Positions 44,807-58,888 of a DNA stretch of 64,000 bases are shown one piece after another; positions within the stretch are counted from its first letter, which is position 1; every line of letters starts with the position of its first letter. The translations under genes and the position numbers were made by a program. The notes under the pieces are model-generated. The model made no database searches. It saw only the letters and a list, made by a program, of their open reading frames with translations, and was not told the origin of the DNA. The DNA lies in NCBI GenBank assembly GCA_022457065.1, contig JAJGBQ010000004.1, forward strand, positions 434,001 through 498,000, written 5' to 3'. Origin of the DNA: Curvularia sp. ZM96. Lineage: Eukaryota; Ascomycota; Dothideomycetes; Pleosporales; Pleosporaceae.

Positions 44807-47800
44807 CTGCAGGTTGATGATAACAAGAAACAAAGTAACGATTCCGGACATAGCGCAAAGCGGTTTACATAAGGACATGTACGATTACCAGAAGAAAGAA
44901 TGTGCTCGGGCACCAGTTATGAACAGAGAGCATCGGTTGTACGCCCAGAACGGTAATATTTACCGTAATCAGAAAAAGGGTCGGCAAACTCGCTAGTGAA
45001 ATTAATAACCCTAGGGGTATCCCGTTTTCTGTCATGATAGTGCCTCTTGTAGCGATGGTGAAAATAGCGAATCATAAGAGTGCAAGTTAGTATGAAGAGA
45101 TGCTGACCAACTGCAGCATGGGGATCGGCCCTTGAGCAGTCCCTCCCTGGAATGGGCGTGGATTCAAGACAAGGCTGCCATTTCAACCTACTCCGCACTA
45201 TGAGAAAATGTTGAGGTACGCTTTCTAGAGTTGTGCGTATAGGTATAGTCTCGGAATTCCAAATTACCGGGCAGTGAGCACACCTTTTGGCCATCAACGT
45301 AAGCCTCTGGGGCCACGGAAGCATCATGGGACCAATAGATCCCCATACATCTCCACTTGGTGCAGAGTCTCGAATCGTTTCCAGTCTAACGGCCTGTCCT
45401 ACCTTGTCGTAAACCCAATTACTACTCTCAAACATACGATGGCATAACGTAATGTCTGGTGAGCACGTTTGTGGTCTGAACATTGACACCGCCTCGTACA
45501 GCTCAACATTCTGGACCCGATTGAAGGGATTGAACTACTGCAAAGTCAGTGTGGAGAGCACATGCAAGTCTGGGTGTCGTGCGGCTGTTATCGCAGTCAT
45601 AGGTTGCCGAAGTTTGTGTTGCTCACCTGACAAGGTGATTTAGCAAACATGTCTGCCTAGTTGCGTTAGACGTTGCGCCTCCAGTATCCCAATATGTAGG
45701 CCGATGTCTCCCATTTGAATTGGTGCGACTTGATTTCCCCCAGCTCCAAAAATGAAGATCATCCTGGCGCGAGGTCAAACCTTCCCGGAACTAAAGGCAG
45801 ATCTGCACTAGTTGTTCCCCACGCCCAGCGCCCAGTTAAGAAGCTGCGCAGATCAATGAGGGGAGGAGACGGTGTGACTCGCTGTGGCGATGACCTGCAA
45901 AAATAAAAAGCAAGAAGGATGTTATGCGGATGTCTTCATGCCTTGGTGGGAGGGTGGGAAATCAGTTGACGTAAGGTTGCGCGTCTCGTGGGGGATCATT
46001 GTGCAAATTGTGGGAAGAGTGACCTAACCCTCGTCGAGATTGACGTATTGTTTGAACACGTTGTTTGCAAAGTGGGTGCCCTTTTGAGGTTCTGAAGAGC
46101 CTGCGATATGCGCTTGGCCTTGACTGTGCGACATTCGTCAGGCGGTCCACTCTTGGTATTGGAGTCGCCACTAAACGCTTGGCTTTTGCATTTGGAGTCT
46201 TCACTGTCGCGCGTTGGTTGCACAGTACGAGCAGATCTCCCTGGTCTAGGGCAAGGGGCATGAGTCGCTCCGGTGAGGTCAGGCAAAGAGAGCCTCGTTG
46301 GTGGAATTGGTGGGAATACGATTTGTGAAAGCCCCTGAAAAGCATCGCCTCGTCTCGATACATGAGCCACAATCAACGGTGCGGGGCCCCAGAGAGCTTA
46401 ATTGCGGATCAATCGACATCATCAGCCGTGGCGGTCTCGACGCGTAACCTACTCGGTTTGTTCAAGTTGTGCAACATTACATCAGCGGGGCCGATTCGAG
46501 AGCCTGAAAGTTCTAGACAAATGATGTGTAGATGTCACAATATATGACGATTGCTAGCAGGCTGGGGGTGGGTGAAGGGGAAGATAGCAGCACTCTGGCA
46601 AAAGTGGTTCCGTCTGACCGAGCCGACTTGTTGCTGCGACGGCCGGACTTGTGGAGGGCGCGGTTCTCCGAGATTGAGCGACGGTCGCACGGGGTTCTGG
46701 AATGCCAAAAGTACTCACACAAACATATTTTGAAACTATGTATACCGCAGTGGTGGCTCGCAGTGTCTGTGGCGTCTGAAACAAGGGATGGGGGAATGTC
46801 GGCATAACAGAAAATTTGGGGGGGATGTGACGTCGGAAGGGGACAGTGCTTCTATGGAGGCTTCGACCAAGGCGTACCTTGCATAGTTCGGAGAAAGTTG
46901 GGAAAGCTAAGGCGCCACCAGCGCAGGCATAGAGCGGAGCCCCATTCTGATGGCAGCGTTGGAGTTTTCCGAGATTCTCCGATGTCACGTTCCATGGTCA
47001 GGAATCGCCCTACTGGCGTGCGAATTTTTCTGTCGGCTCGGCATAGGCGTATGCTCGGAAGAAGCATCCCCAAAGCGGGGCGAGCTATTGAAGAACTAGC
47101 TGGGCTCAAAAATTTCTCGAACATCAGATAAGAATAGCGGAGCCACAATGAATGCAGGATGCAGCAACGTGCAGGGCCGGTGCTCGGTGCTGATGGAGTG
47201 CCCATGTGCAGGAGAAGGCGTCGCCCGTCTGGCGAGAAGCGCCACTTGATTGCGGTGGACATGGAGGGCATTGTTACCAAGGGCGTGTGAACGTCATGCT
47301 GCTCGGGACAGCCGGTCCGTCGCAGGGCAAAAGTCCCCACGATCTGCTGAAAAGCCAAGCACAGGGGCGCGCCGACGACTGGGGTGCACGGAGGGCTCGA
47401 GCTGGCCGGCAGTGGGTTACGCGGAAATAGCCTGCTCGTCCGACGTGGGCCTATACGACATGGGCAGCCCCTTTGCACAGGGCGAGCCTCGGACGGAGCT
47501 GCTGAAGGGGAGGCAACGTCTGTCGCCTCACCGGGAGCATTATCGGGTGGTTTGAGGCCACGTCTCGGTAGAGGCGGTCGTGGCGCTACGTTAGTAGGCT
47601 GGCGTCAAGCTTTGTGTGAGAGCGTCCGGGACGACGCATCGAAGGCGGGCCGTAGTGTATGTAGGTGATAGTACATTGTATGTACGATGTCCAGGACTGT
47701 ATGTCGGCAGGGTCGGTAGCACGGAGATCAAGCGCTTGGGCGCAGATGCTGCGGGCGATATTGCGATGCTGCGCGACAGTGTGGGAGCGAACAGTTTTGG

Positions 47801-48988
47801 AAGGGCGTGGCGGCTCGATGGTGCTTGTTGTGCTCGCCGTAACCCCAGGTCTCGACCCCCCACAGTGGTGAGAGGGCATCGCGGCGGCTGCGGTGCGACA
47901 TGACTGACAGGCTGTGGGTGTATTGTGTGCACCATTGGCCGTGTGACGGGGCCAATGAGGGGGGCATCCTGTGTGGAAGCGCTGGAGTGCACGCATGGCA
48001 TCACGACCGAGGTCTGCCGAGATGGCGATGGTGGGCGGGTGGGCTGAGATGCGGGTGATGGTGTTTTGGCTTCTCACGCTGGCGGGCACGGCGGGCAGAA
48101 CAGAATGAGGCAGGCACGACGGGCCTGGCAACACCAACCAACAGACCCCAGACGGGCGGAGGGTGACGTCTCCAGACACGGCCGCCCCCATACAACGTCC
48201 TTATCTCCCCATGCATAGCCACGCCCACGCCGACGCCCCAAAGGCATCCCATCCCATCCCATTCCATCCACGACACCACGGCCAACCCCACAGCCAACGC
48301 TGCACCACCTCACTTGACCTGCTGCTGTCGCCCAGCTGGCTGTATACTGCACACTCGACGACTTGGGGACCCCGGTCGGGCGGCGATACACGCTGTACAC
48401 CCACTCCACAGCCTCACATCGCAGCCACTGGCCCTCCGCGACTGCGTTCGCCGACACTCACCGCTGCAAAAATTTGGCCTGCAGAATTCTCACAATTGCA
48501 AATTACGTCGTGGGCTCAACCAAATCTCAACGCTCCACACAGGTGCTGAGGCACCCAGCGCAGCGTCGGCCCCAGGCAAGCCCCGCTGGCCCACGGCGCC
48601 AGAAGCACACAGGCAGGCTGCTTCACTATCTCGCCCGCCCTCTGCCACGCCCAAGGCGATCGCCTGCGACTCCAAAAACGACGGCGGTCCAGCTACACCC
48701 TGCACCCGCTGCACGCTGCCCTCCGCAAGTCATCACGCAAGTGTGCGCGAGGACCCGCATTTCCTGATACGTCTCCACGACTCGAGCGCCCCCGAGAAAC
48801 CGCCAAGCCGCGCTGGCGCACTGCCTTTCTTTGTGCGCGCGAGCTCCGGCATATCCTCGCCCGCGTAAGCACAGACAGCCCTGACGGCCATCAGTCGACC
48901 CCCACACGCCGCCCGCCTAGTTTGGTCCATACATATATCCGAGCCCCCCATCCCATCCCCTTCCCCCCAAACTTTCCCCTCCGGTCAC
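44807..48988. other. 4.2-kb upstream region of creA
   Basis: No intact gene supported. The first kilobase contains a coding-like remnant (45284-45537, listed separately). 46800-48100 gives long overlapping frames on both strands without domains. 48100-48988 is C-rich, fitting a long promoter and leader for creA. Confidence 0.5.
45284..45537 (-). pseudogene. Isolated exon-like remnant, family not recognised
   Basis: Read leftwards, a TTTGCAG acceptor is followed directly by TAG and then an open run of 83 codons containing FNPFNRVQNVELYEAVSMFR, NWVYDKVGQAVRLETIRD and MMLPWPQRLTLMAKR, ending at a GTGTGC donor at 45283. Its composition is protein-like, but the stop at its first codon and the lack of matching exons either side point to a relic. 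I cannot assign a family. Confidence 0.3.
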
Positions 48989-50343
48989 ATGCAATCCAAC
49001 TCTGCCTCGACAGGTTTCGCCAACCTGCTCAACCCCGACTCTACCTCCCAGGAACACCACCAGCAACAACAACAGCCCACCTCAGCCCCAGCCGCCTCCA
49101 TGGCCACTGCCACCGTCAGTCTGATGGCGCCTCTGCTCCAAAACGCCCCGCAACAGTCAGAGGAGCCCCGACAGGATCTTCCCAGGCCCTACAAGTGCCC
49201 GCTGTGCGACAAGGCCTTTCACCGTCTGGAGCACCAGACTCGCCACATCCGAACTCACACGGGCGAGAAGCCCCATGCCTGCACCTTCCCCGGATGCACA
49301 AAACGTTTTTCGCGCTCCGACGAACTGACTCGGTACGTCTCCCTTTGTCATGGCCCCTCGCATCTGCACACACCAGCTAATTTTGCACTCGCAGACACTC
49401 AAGAATACACAACAACCCAAACTCGCGGAGAGGCAAGGGCCAGCAACATGCTGCCGCCCACCAAGCTGCCGTGGCCGCCGTCCAGGCTGGCCTCATGGAG
49501 CCCGCATCTAACCTTGCACACATGATGCCTCCTCCAACAAAGCCCATCTCTCGCAGCGCCCCAGGCTCGCAGCTGGGCTCACCAAACGTCTCACCACCCC
49601 ACTCCTTCTCAAACTACTCTCCTAGCATGAACAACGACCTCGCGGCGTACCACCAGGGCGGCATGAGCAACAACAGCAGCCCCAACGGTCTTGCCCGCCC
49701 CATGGATCTCCTTGCTGATGCCGCATCAAGACTGGAGCAACGCCCTGGACACGTCTCCCACTCAAGTAGGCACCACCTCACGAGTGGGTATCACCCTTAC
49801 GCCAACCGACTGCCTGGCCTCTCGCAATACGCCTACTCGTCACAGCCCATGTCAAGATCTCACTCACATGAAGACGACGACCCGTATTCGCACAGGATGA
49901 CGAAGAAGTCCAGGCCAGGCTCGCCATCCTCGACTGCCCCGCCATCGCCAACATTTTCGCACGACTCCTGCAGCCCCACGCCAGACCACACGCCGCTTGC
50001 TACCCCTGCCCACTCCCCAAGGTTACGGCCGCATGGATTCAGTGACCTTCAGCTCCCTCACCTACGTCATCTGAGCCTGAACCAGAACTTTGTGCCGGCG
50101 CTTGCTCCCATGGAGCCCTCGACGGAGCGCGAGCAGCCCTACGTACCCAGTCAGTCATCGGGCCTGCGTATCGGCGACATTATCGCCAAACCCGAGGGTG
50201 CGCAGCGCAAATTGCCGGTTCCGCAAGTACCCAAGGTTGCGGTGCAAGATCTCCTCAATGGCCCGAGCAACAGCGGCTTCTCTTCCGGTAATAACTCCGC
50301 GACGGCGTCATTAGCCGGCGAGGACCTCTCCAGCCGCAACTAA
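48989..50343 (+). CDS. creA: Carbon catabolite repressor CreA/CRE1, C2H2 zinc-finger
   Basis: DNA-binding repressor (sites SYGGRG) that shuts down alternative carbon use and wall-degrading enzyme genes when glucose is present. Two exons, 48989-49332 and 49395-50343, 430 residues. The two C2H2 fingers begin YKCPLCDKAFHRLEHQTRH and HACTFPGCTKRFSRSDELTR; the 62-nt intron splits an Arg codon inside the second finger, and splicing restores ELTRHSRIHNNPNSRRGKGQ, the diagnostic CreA block. A Gln-rich run (HHQQQQQP) precedes the fingers; an Ala-rich region (HAAAHQAAVAAVQAG) and a Ser/Pro-rich repressor half follow, with the conserved PFS/ISRSAPGSQLGSP-type segment and a C-terminal LRIGDIIAKPEG-like motif. 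Length agrees with the family. Confidence 0.97.
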
Positions 50344-53300
50344 AACCGAACTCCACTCTCGACTCCAACTAGCATGGCATCGGCGTTTTCAGTCAGCATT
50401 TTTTTGCATTTCGTCATTCTTCACGTAGCAAGCGATGAGTTTAGACAAGGGCACACCTCACTTAGCCACCCACCCACAAGCACATACGGGCCTGTCTTGG
50501 ACAAATGAAGCCCGCGGCACATGACGATTTCCTTATTACAAACCCCGTTTCGGGACCCGCACACCAGCCAAATAGACTTTTCTTTTCTTGTGTTGTTTAT
50601 TTTTCTGTAACTCTTTTGTTCGCCTTTATTTTGTCGGAATCCAATACCCCGCGAGGCCGCATTTGGCGATTCGCAATCTTGTACATGTTCCAAGTGCGTA
50701 CCTTGCTGTCTTGGCCTCGCCCAAGCAGCGGGGGCGAGTAGGGGGGAGGGAGGGCAGTGTGCGGAGAGACGATTAGACAGGATTTGCTCAGCTTAGCGCC
50801 TAATTGAAATCCCCAATCCAGACTCGAAACTTGCCATTACGAGATATTATGTTATGGGCGAGGAAGATTTGCAATGGGTGACGTGATAGAGGAGCCCGGT
50901 GATGCAAGCTCTGAGAATCATTCGTGGGGAACGAACCAGGTAGGGGCGCATATGCGAGGCCAAGGCTCTGGGGAATCTCAGCCTATCTCGTCTTGTCTCT
51001 CCACACTATCAAGTCACAAACAAGGGGGGCGGCGACGGCGCAGAGTTTCCCCCCGCAGACAGATAAGTTTTGTTTGATCATCTGGAACAGCGACGGGGTA
51101 AAGCTAATAGGACATGGATAGCGCCCAAGTATCATGCCAGAGTCGCCGAGATTTGGCAACCTGGTTGCGCCTTGATTGTTACTTTTTTTCTTCGCGCCGA
51201 ACCTGATCATCTCGCTGCGGGGTGAGACAGACTGGGCTGGCCAGCAATCAAGATGCGGTGAGCGACATGTTTCAGTCAACAAGGAGCTGGTGTGACGACA
51301 CAGCTAGCCAGCCAGCCAGCCCGTAGTTGCTTTGGCTGCTTGTTTGGTTGCTTTCTTCCCCTTTCACATGCCGCGCGATAAGCCTCGTGTGCGTCTGACA
51401 ACTCCGGAGCACGCTGCGGCACCAGCGCTAGCGGGGCTTTATGGACGAGCAACAAAGGGACCTGAATTTTGCGGAGACGACACGGAGTCAGAATGTGGAG
51501 TACGTGGCACAAGCAGCACGCAACAAATGGGGTGGCGCTGCCCATTGCGGAACACGCGTCGCCAGCATGCACTCGAAGGACGTCGACAGGCAGCGATGGT
51601 CGAGAGCAGACGCCGACGACGGTTTCACCACTTTTTTGCTAGGCCTCTGCCAGACTTTCCGGGCACCATCCTTGCGGGGATCCATCCAAGCGTCACTCTC
51701 CTTATCTCGACACGCATATCCTTGCCCATCGGGAGCCAACGGAACGCACTACCTGCAGTCGACCAAAGTCTCTGCTTGTATCTGCCCACCAAGCAGAAGC
51801 GCCCATGGCAGTGTCAACCTCTCCGTCTCACACAAGCGCGAACCAGCGATACACGCCCACCCACGCCTATAGCCTATCTATGGCTCTGACCCAGACAAAA
51901 ATTCTCCCGCCGGTTGATTGAAAAGGATGATCTCTGCGGTGCGTGCAGCTGGGCATGCACCCCGGACTGGGAGCCCCATAGCACGCACCACGCTACTCCA
52001 CAACGCGTAATCCGAGCTATGACGATCTCACCTCTGGGACCGTACGAGCCGGCAGGTTTGGCGGCTTCTGCTCCGCTGCCTCAGCGCCAGTAGATACAGT
52101 GCGGCGTTTGATCACTGTCGGCCCGGCAGGCGCGAAGCGAAGTCTATCTGTCTGTCTATGCAAAGAGCACACTGTCCGTGTCCTGTCCACTCTGGACCGC
52201 GCGGCGCTTGCCAGTCAGATATTGACATCCTGGTGCTCCGCTGTGGCCCAGCCCAGCCACACACGCCAATCTGCTCACGAATCTGGGCATCGTGGCCTCC
52301 CTACCAATCACACCGTGGCCTGGATCCCGCCCCTCTCTTGTCACTAGCACCATCAAAAGCAAACTGTCATGCACGACAAAAGGAGACGAGGGCGTGCGAG
52401 TTACAAATTTCGACCCCACTGTATGTCTCAGCTGACGGAACAGCGTTCCTGCTCACCCGCTGGCCAGACAGCACTGGCAATGCGTTGGGTCCGCACCAGC
52501 CACGGGGCCCCAAAAAAGAGGCAAATCCTACCAAGCCTTTCCGCCCCCTGGGGCAGGCCTGACTCGGCAGTACCGGTACCAGCACCAGGCGTCTAGCGAG
52601 CTTCTAGAGCAGGCCATCCAGGCCGCAAATCCATCCTCTGTACCAGAACTGCGTGCGGGATCTCCACATTCGCGAGCAATGGACCTGCCTGACAAGGAAA
52701 TATTGGCGGTTAAGGCTACCGCTCGAGTCACGTACCAGGTCGGAGATATTACGCTCACCAGCCCTTGGACTCTTGCTCCACGCAGGGAAATTTTACCGGC
52801 AGTATTTGCACCACTCACAGCCGTGAACGCTACGTCGTGGATTGTGGAGAGACCCTGACTCCACACTCCGATCCGCGCGTATACTTCCTGGGCTGGCTAG
52901 CGACCCGCCCATCGCTATTGTCGTGTCGGAGCCCACGGCAAATGGGAAGCGTCTCCGCTCCGATGCGGCTCTCGAGACACAGCGACAAGACTTATTGCCT
53001 CGCCCGTGCCTGTGTTACTCCAGATTTCCCTGCGTGAGGTTGGAATACGCCACCGGCTACCATTTATCGAATGTTCCTCGCGCGTTCGCTACCTTAACAC
53101 CTTCCGGATTGGCTCCACCTCCGCGTGCAAGGACCGCAATGGACAAAGGATCCAAGAAATAGCCTTTCCAAAGTACCTGTTGAGCTCTCCCCCGCATTTG
53201 TGCACCGCACGGGATGTACCCTCTAGCATAACGTTTTTCATCTAAAACCAACATTGCCGTACCCGGGCTGTTGGTACTTGTCTGCCTTGGCGACTATAAC

Positions 53301-56300
53301 CGGGCCTACGCCAGCAATCTATTCCGTAGATCACCAACACGCAGTAAACAGTGTCTATCGGGGCCCTGCGCAAGGGCAATGCACAATAAATTACTTGGTA
53401 CAGCTTTGGCCGCCGGTTCGTGAACTCCAAAAGGGTCTCACGTGTGAGCTTGACGAGCATCTTTGCCACGACGGAGGACGAGCCTGCACGCTACAGACAC
53501 GCACCTTTCCTGCTTGGATGTCACTTTTCCTTGCTCTAGATTTTGGCACTCCGTATCAGCCATTCCACCGACATGAAGCCGTGCGAGACAACTACATACT
53601 TGTTATCTGCAGCCATATGCCTACGTCACATGCCAAAAAAGTTCAGCTGAGCTAGACAATGACGCACTTGAAAGTCTTGACGGCTTGCCTGTTACCCACT
53701 TCCAAGGTGACGGGTTCCTTGAATGCGCGTCAAAATACGCCAATAAGTAATCTACCAAATCAGCAAGCGATCGCGCATTTCCTGACCATCGCCTAGACTC
53801 TGTTTAAGCCTGGCTGCCCGAGTCAATCAACCGCACTTTGTCTTATCTACACGACTCTATAGCCGAGGAATAGATACGTATCGCCTCCTTCATTTGGACC
53901 GTTATTTACCCGCTCAATATTGGCAGATAAGCGAGGTCTCCATCGACGCGGCGGCGCAGCACCTTTGGGGGTCCATTGCCTATAATGGTCCCGCCTGCAT
54001 GAAAATGTCAAACATGCCGATGTGTATCACTTGTACCCCATGTTGATTAACAATGTACCGAAGTAGTGTATTTCGGGACCTGTCGGTGGCACCATATGCT
54101 TTGATTTCTTTTGCATTTGATGCTGCAGCAAAGAAAGCAAGCAGAGGAAAAAAACCAATATCTCGAAACACTCGAGGCGGTCGGCCCGACATGAAACAAA
54201 TTGTGTGCGTGTGTATGTAGAAAGTATCGCAGCTTGCATGTTGTTGAGATCGGGCATCATTCGCCCTCCGCCTTTCTTCGTACCTGCATTGCCCTGTAAG
54301 AAAAACGGGCGGAAAGGACCAAACTTTGTCTGCGGTACCTATGTACCTTGCACCGTTTCCAGCACTCTGCATATGTACAGGTACTCTAACGTTCAACACT
54401 TTTTTTCTTCCTTTACCTCTCCGACTGGAGCACTTGTCGGAACGACATGTACGTACCTGTGGCGTGGTCTGTCTGACACGTGAAACCGACTCCCCCATGT
54501 AACCCCCACGCCCGCTCCCCCTCGCTTTCCAGTCTAACCACAAGGGTATGGGACATTGCAGAAAGCAGAAAACATCAAAGCGCAGCTTTGCTCCAACAAG
54601 GAACCGATTACTTTACCCCAGACCACGAAACCCGTTTTTTTCCTGGCTCTGGCCTTTTCTCCGCTATGTGTAATAATCCCTGATGTACGGAGTACACAGA
54701 CACAAATAATCAGCAAGGGGAAGAGAAAGAAAAAAAGGGTCCGGTCCGTCTTGCGCCATTCTAAATTCGAGGTTTTTGCTCCGTTAATATGGGCACCTTC
54801 CGGGCCTTTTCTTCTTCTCTTCTCTTCTCTTCTTAGAGCTTCCTGATTCGTCCTTACCCGCGTCTAACTACGTATACATACTAACGTTCCATTGCTGATG
54901 TTTGGGGCGCTGGCGTGTCTCACGTGAAAAAGAAAAAGAAAAATAGATACGTACTATATCCCGTTTTTTTCCAGGGGTGTGGGGATGGGGAAAAAGGGTA
55001 CGTACCTACAAAGCACAGGCAGAGAATTTACCCGCGGTATCTCGGACCGGCTTTGGAGCCAGACATACACGCTAGCTGTGCACCCGTGTAGCAGGATGGA
55101 GATCCCTGGGATGGAATGGGATGTAAGACACGGAATGTACCTTTGTCCCTGACATGCTTTGGATGGATGCATGGGACGGATGGGCTGGACTGGGCTGGCT
55201 GACGGATGCGATGCGCGTCTTACCCGAGCTAATGGTCCCCCTTCCTCCGACTCAGTCACTTTCAAAGCCGAGGGTTTGTACATATGCGCGGAGCCGAGGT
55301 GGAGAGATACGTAGAGTGTGTGAATTCTCGGAGCCGCAGGAATGCGTAGGTACCGAGTCCGCTTACCTCTTTTTGCGATATCGATATGTTGTTGGGACAT
55401 GCGGAACCGGAAAGTGGGAAAGCATGGGGAGAATCTCACGTGTTTTTGTGTGTTTTTCCGAATAGGGTTTCATTTTTCCGGAGCCTTTGTATGTACGAAC
55501 TATACGTAAAGGAGGGTGTGTGATTTGGTAGTGCATTGACGGTGCGGTGGTTATCTACATGTTTACTATAGGATAGAGGAGTTTCTTTGACTGTAGATTG
55601 GTCTAGGTGTTGGTTGGGACGGCGCGAGATAGCATGTAATCTACAAACTGCACAAGCATTTACAATTAGACAAGGTAGATAGGAATTGTTGGTTCTATTT
55701 TTTTAGAGAAGTAGGTTGCTACGTAATTCCATATCCTTTTTTTTTCTCGTCTCGAAAATACATGATCGTACATCGGCATGTCCAAAGCCGTCCGTCCTAT
55801 CAAACCCCTTCCACGTACCACATGCCCATTGCACCCATCAAAAAAAGGCCACCTCGCCCACTCGGCACATTCCCACAGTGGATCCATCTCCAATCCCCCT
55901 TTCCCCACCCATCCATTTCCCCCGATAGTACTCCGTATCCTTTTTTTCTCTCTGCCTGTTCGTCAGTCGGTGCTTCGGACTCTCCGCGCACCGATTTAGC
56001 CCCCTCCCCCCACATCCCGCATTGTACCTATCTATCTCCACTTTGTCCATGGAAGGTGCCAGATGCGATGATGCTACAGGCAACCCAAGATAACAAAAAA
56101 AAAATAGTATTCAGAGAAAAGGGAAAAAGGAGGCGATGGCGCAAGACCGTCTCAAGCCAGCCCCCTTCAGCGCCAACGGCGTGTATAGGATAGGATACAT
56201 GTATGCGCCGGCGCAGTACCTACCTACGGCGGGCTAGGTAGGGTACGTACCCAGCCACGCCGCGAAAACCTTACACGCTTTGCTAAGCCGCCTCTGCGGC

Positions 56301-58888
56301 TGTGCTGATGTTTCAGCTCTCCACCGCACAGTAAAATTTGTATCACCATGATAGTATATGTAAAGCCAGTGCGCGATCCTATCTCGGTGATTTTGCGGGG
56401 AAAAACGGAGGTGGAGAAAATGGGAAATTTCCTTCTACTATGCGCTTGAACTTTCACATGCATAGCCGCATAGCTTGTGTGCTACGAAGTACATACGTAT
56501 CGTATGTGTGTTGGGCATCAATCAATGCGTCATGGTGATTTACAGTAGGTGGGTGTAGGTGCAAGGAGGGGGGTTATTGGGATTGTCTGTGGAGAGGATG
56601 AGGAGATACGTGTTTCGATCGATGTGGGAATAGATTGTATTGGGAAGGAGAAGGAGGAGGAGCGTTTTTCGATCTGTGTGTAGGATCGATTTGAGATTAA
56701 CGTTTGATTCATGATGGCTGGGTAGGTAGAGTATGGGCTCTGCAAGACTTGCATAGAGTGAACTTTGATCACGTCGGTTCAAGCTCATAATCACATGTTT
56801 CCTTTACTTGTTGGGCGGAAGTGCGGATACGATATTTACATGTGGGAGAGCTGATGGACATGTGTCGTGTGAGATTGATGTCATACCGTCGTATCGCTGA
56901 TTCTACCACAGTACATGCACCTCTCCGTTTCATCTGGCTGTCTGGGGTATGCATATAGCTGCTGTGTAACGAGTACGTCATACTTTGTACGCTGCGACGA
57001 CTAGAACTACGAGAAGGACTTAGACGCGCGTCTTCTCTAGTTACTTTACCTGGTGCACTGTTGAGATATCATGTGTAGACGCACATTGGTACACGATGCT
57101 TTGTTGCTATTTCCACTACATCACATTGAGACAAGTGTGGTTTAGCGATGGGTTCAACACATGACATCGACGGTGCGAAACAAGTGGGTTACAACGAGAC
57201 TTGCGCATCTCCCGTCTGGAAAGCAAGTAGGTGTGAAAAGACCCTTTCTGAGTTGCCAAGATGTCGAGAGTAAATTCATTACATTTCGCTACTAGCACCC
57301 CGCATGATAACATCTGCGTACCTAGTTCGTTCGGTACCCGACGCACCTATTATCCACGAGACACTGGCTAATACCAACCTTCAACACCCGACAGAAACGT
57401 CACATTGACATCCCTCGCATATCCAAACTACCAACGTTCCTTATCACAATGCACCCGCCCTCCCCCACGTCAGGCGCCCCTGGAGCAGAGAAGATCTTGC
57501 TCAATTTTCGGCTCAGCATCGCACATTCCGAAAATCTAGTTAAACCATCGAGTCCGTAGTAATCCGCAACCCTACGCGTGACATTCTCCGTCTCCATTGG
57601 GGTAAGAGATCAACGGGAGGAAGCGAGACTACGGCCAGGCTAGCGCCCAGCGCTGTATGCGGAGAAAGCGTGGGGAAACGTGTGACATTGCAAGGCGCCT
57701 TGGTTGGATGTTAAGACCTTCTGCCTTGGGATCTCGGCGGGAGAAGGAATATTGGTGGTGGTGGTTATGGTGTTGCTCCGGCCGATGCTATGCGCTGGAT
57801 TTCTCGCCCCAAAAGCCTCACTCCTGCGAAGCGAGCCTGATAGGCGCTTATAGAGCTGAAACGAGACAACCTGCGTCCTTGACAGCTTCCTGTGGCAGAA
57901 TAGCGGTGAAGGAAAAGGGCGTATATTCTATTGTCGCATACGCCGGTTCCGGCTGAAGGACATTCGACACCTGTAGTTCGGCCAAGGAAACGCACTGAAT
58001 TCCTGAGTTCTTTGGCTGGAGCTCACTACGCAAAAGCAGGGCTGTAACCGCCATGCATGACTTGGTGTGGTATGGCTGTCATCACAAATGCTGCCATCCA
58101 TCCATACTGCAGTTTGCTATCGCATTTTCAGGAAGCCGCTTTGTGGTGTGCGCCAACATGCACATTCATGATGACGAGTTGCTTTGCCTTACACGTCCCC
58201 CACGCCCAGCCAACCCCGCTGACCCCAGACTCGCGAAGTATCCGGAGCGTCAGCATAAAAAAAGGCACGACTTTTACCGGTGAGAGCCCGAGTATTTGGA
58301 TCCGGGGGTGCTTCCCCGATCCCTGCGTACTAGTGTGCACCGCAGCCCTGGTGTGACACGTACGCGAGGTGCGGATAGCCCGCAGTTGCTTTTGTTTGTC
58401 TCTCGGAGCGGGATACCGCTAGTGTGGCAAGATGAGACGCAAGCCATGGCATGCAGGATTCCATCAGTAGACAAAGGATGCAGTGCGCATTTGCCGGCGG
58501 AAGAAAGGGCACCTGGGCTGGATCACACGATAAGGGATATGAATACACTGTGGCTTAGAGAGACAGGGTCTACTGCTGATGTGAGAGCAGTTGATGCTGA
58601 ATCCAATTCCACGCCGAGACGAGGTGCGGATGATCATTCCGGGGTGCGGCGCGTCTGGACAACCCCACACGGCTGAATAGCAATACCTGGGTCGTAGGCC
58701 ATGGGCTTGGCTTATTGGTCTGATGCGAGATCTGCATCTGGAAAGTAAGGGGAGGTATACGAGCTTCCCAGGTGGAAGTAAATGTACGGAGTACTTCCTC
58801 TGAATAGAACCGGGGTACAGGTACGAGACAATAATAGGTCCTGGAGGAAATCCATTGTTGCAGGGTGTAGAGAAACATGGCCAATCTC
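50344..58888. other. 8.5-kb gene desert downstream of creA
   Basis: No coding frame here passes inspection. 50344-50800 is the creA 3' flank. 51200-53700 is GC-rich with overlapping frames on both strands and no domain. 54000-57100 is marked by recurrent TACGTAC- and GGTACCT-like words, TACGGAGTA palindrome-like motifs and T-runs. Candidates for a non-coding transcript or diverged repeats cannot be separated by eye. Confidence 0.5.

Noticed and set aside
46852..48191. Two minus-strand frames of about 200 codons upstream of creA
   Set aside because: Low-complexity Pro/Ser/Arg-rich translations with open frames on both strands; no splice partners or domains.
51332..53655. Several 100-185-codon frames downstream of creA
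   Set aside because: They overlap each other on both strands, lack family features and look like GC-driven chance frames.
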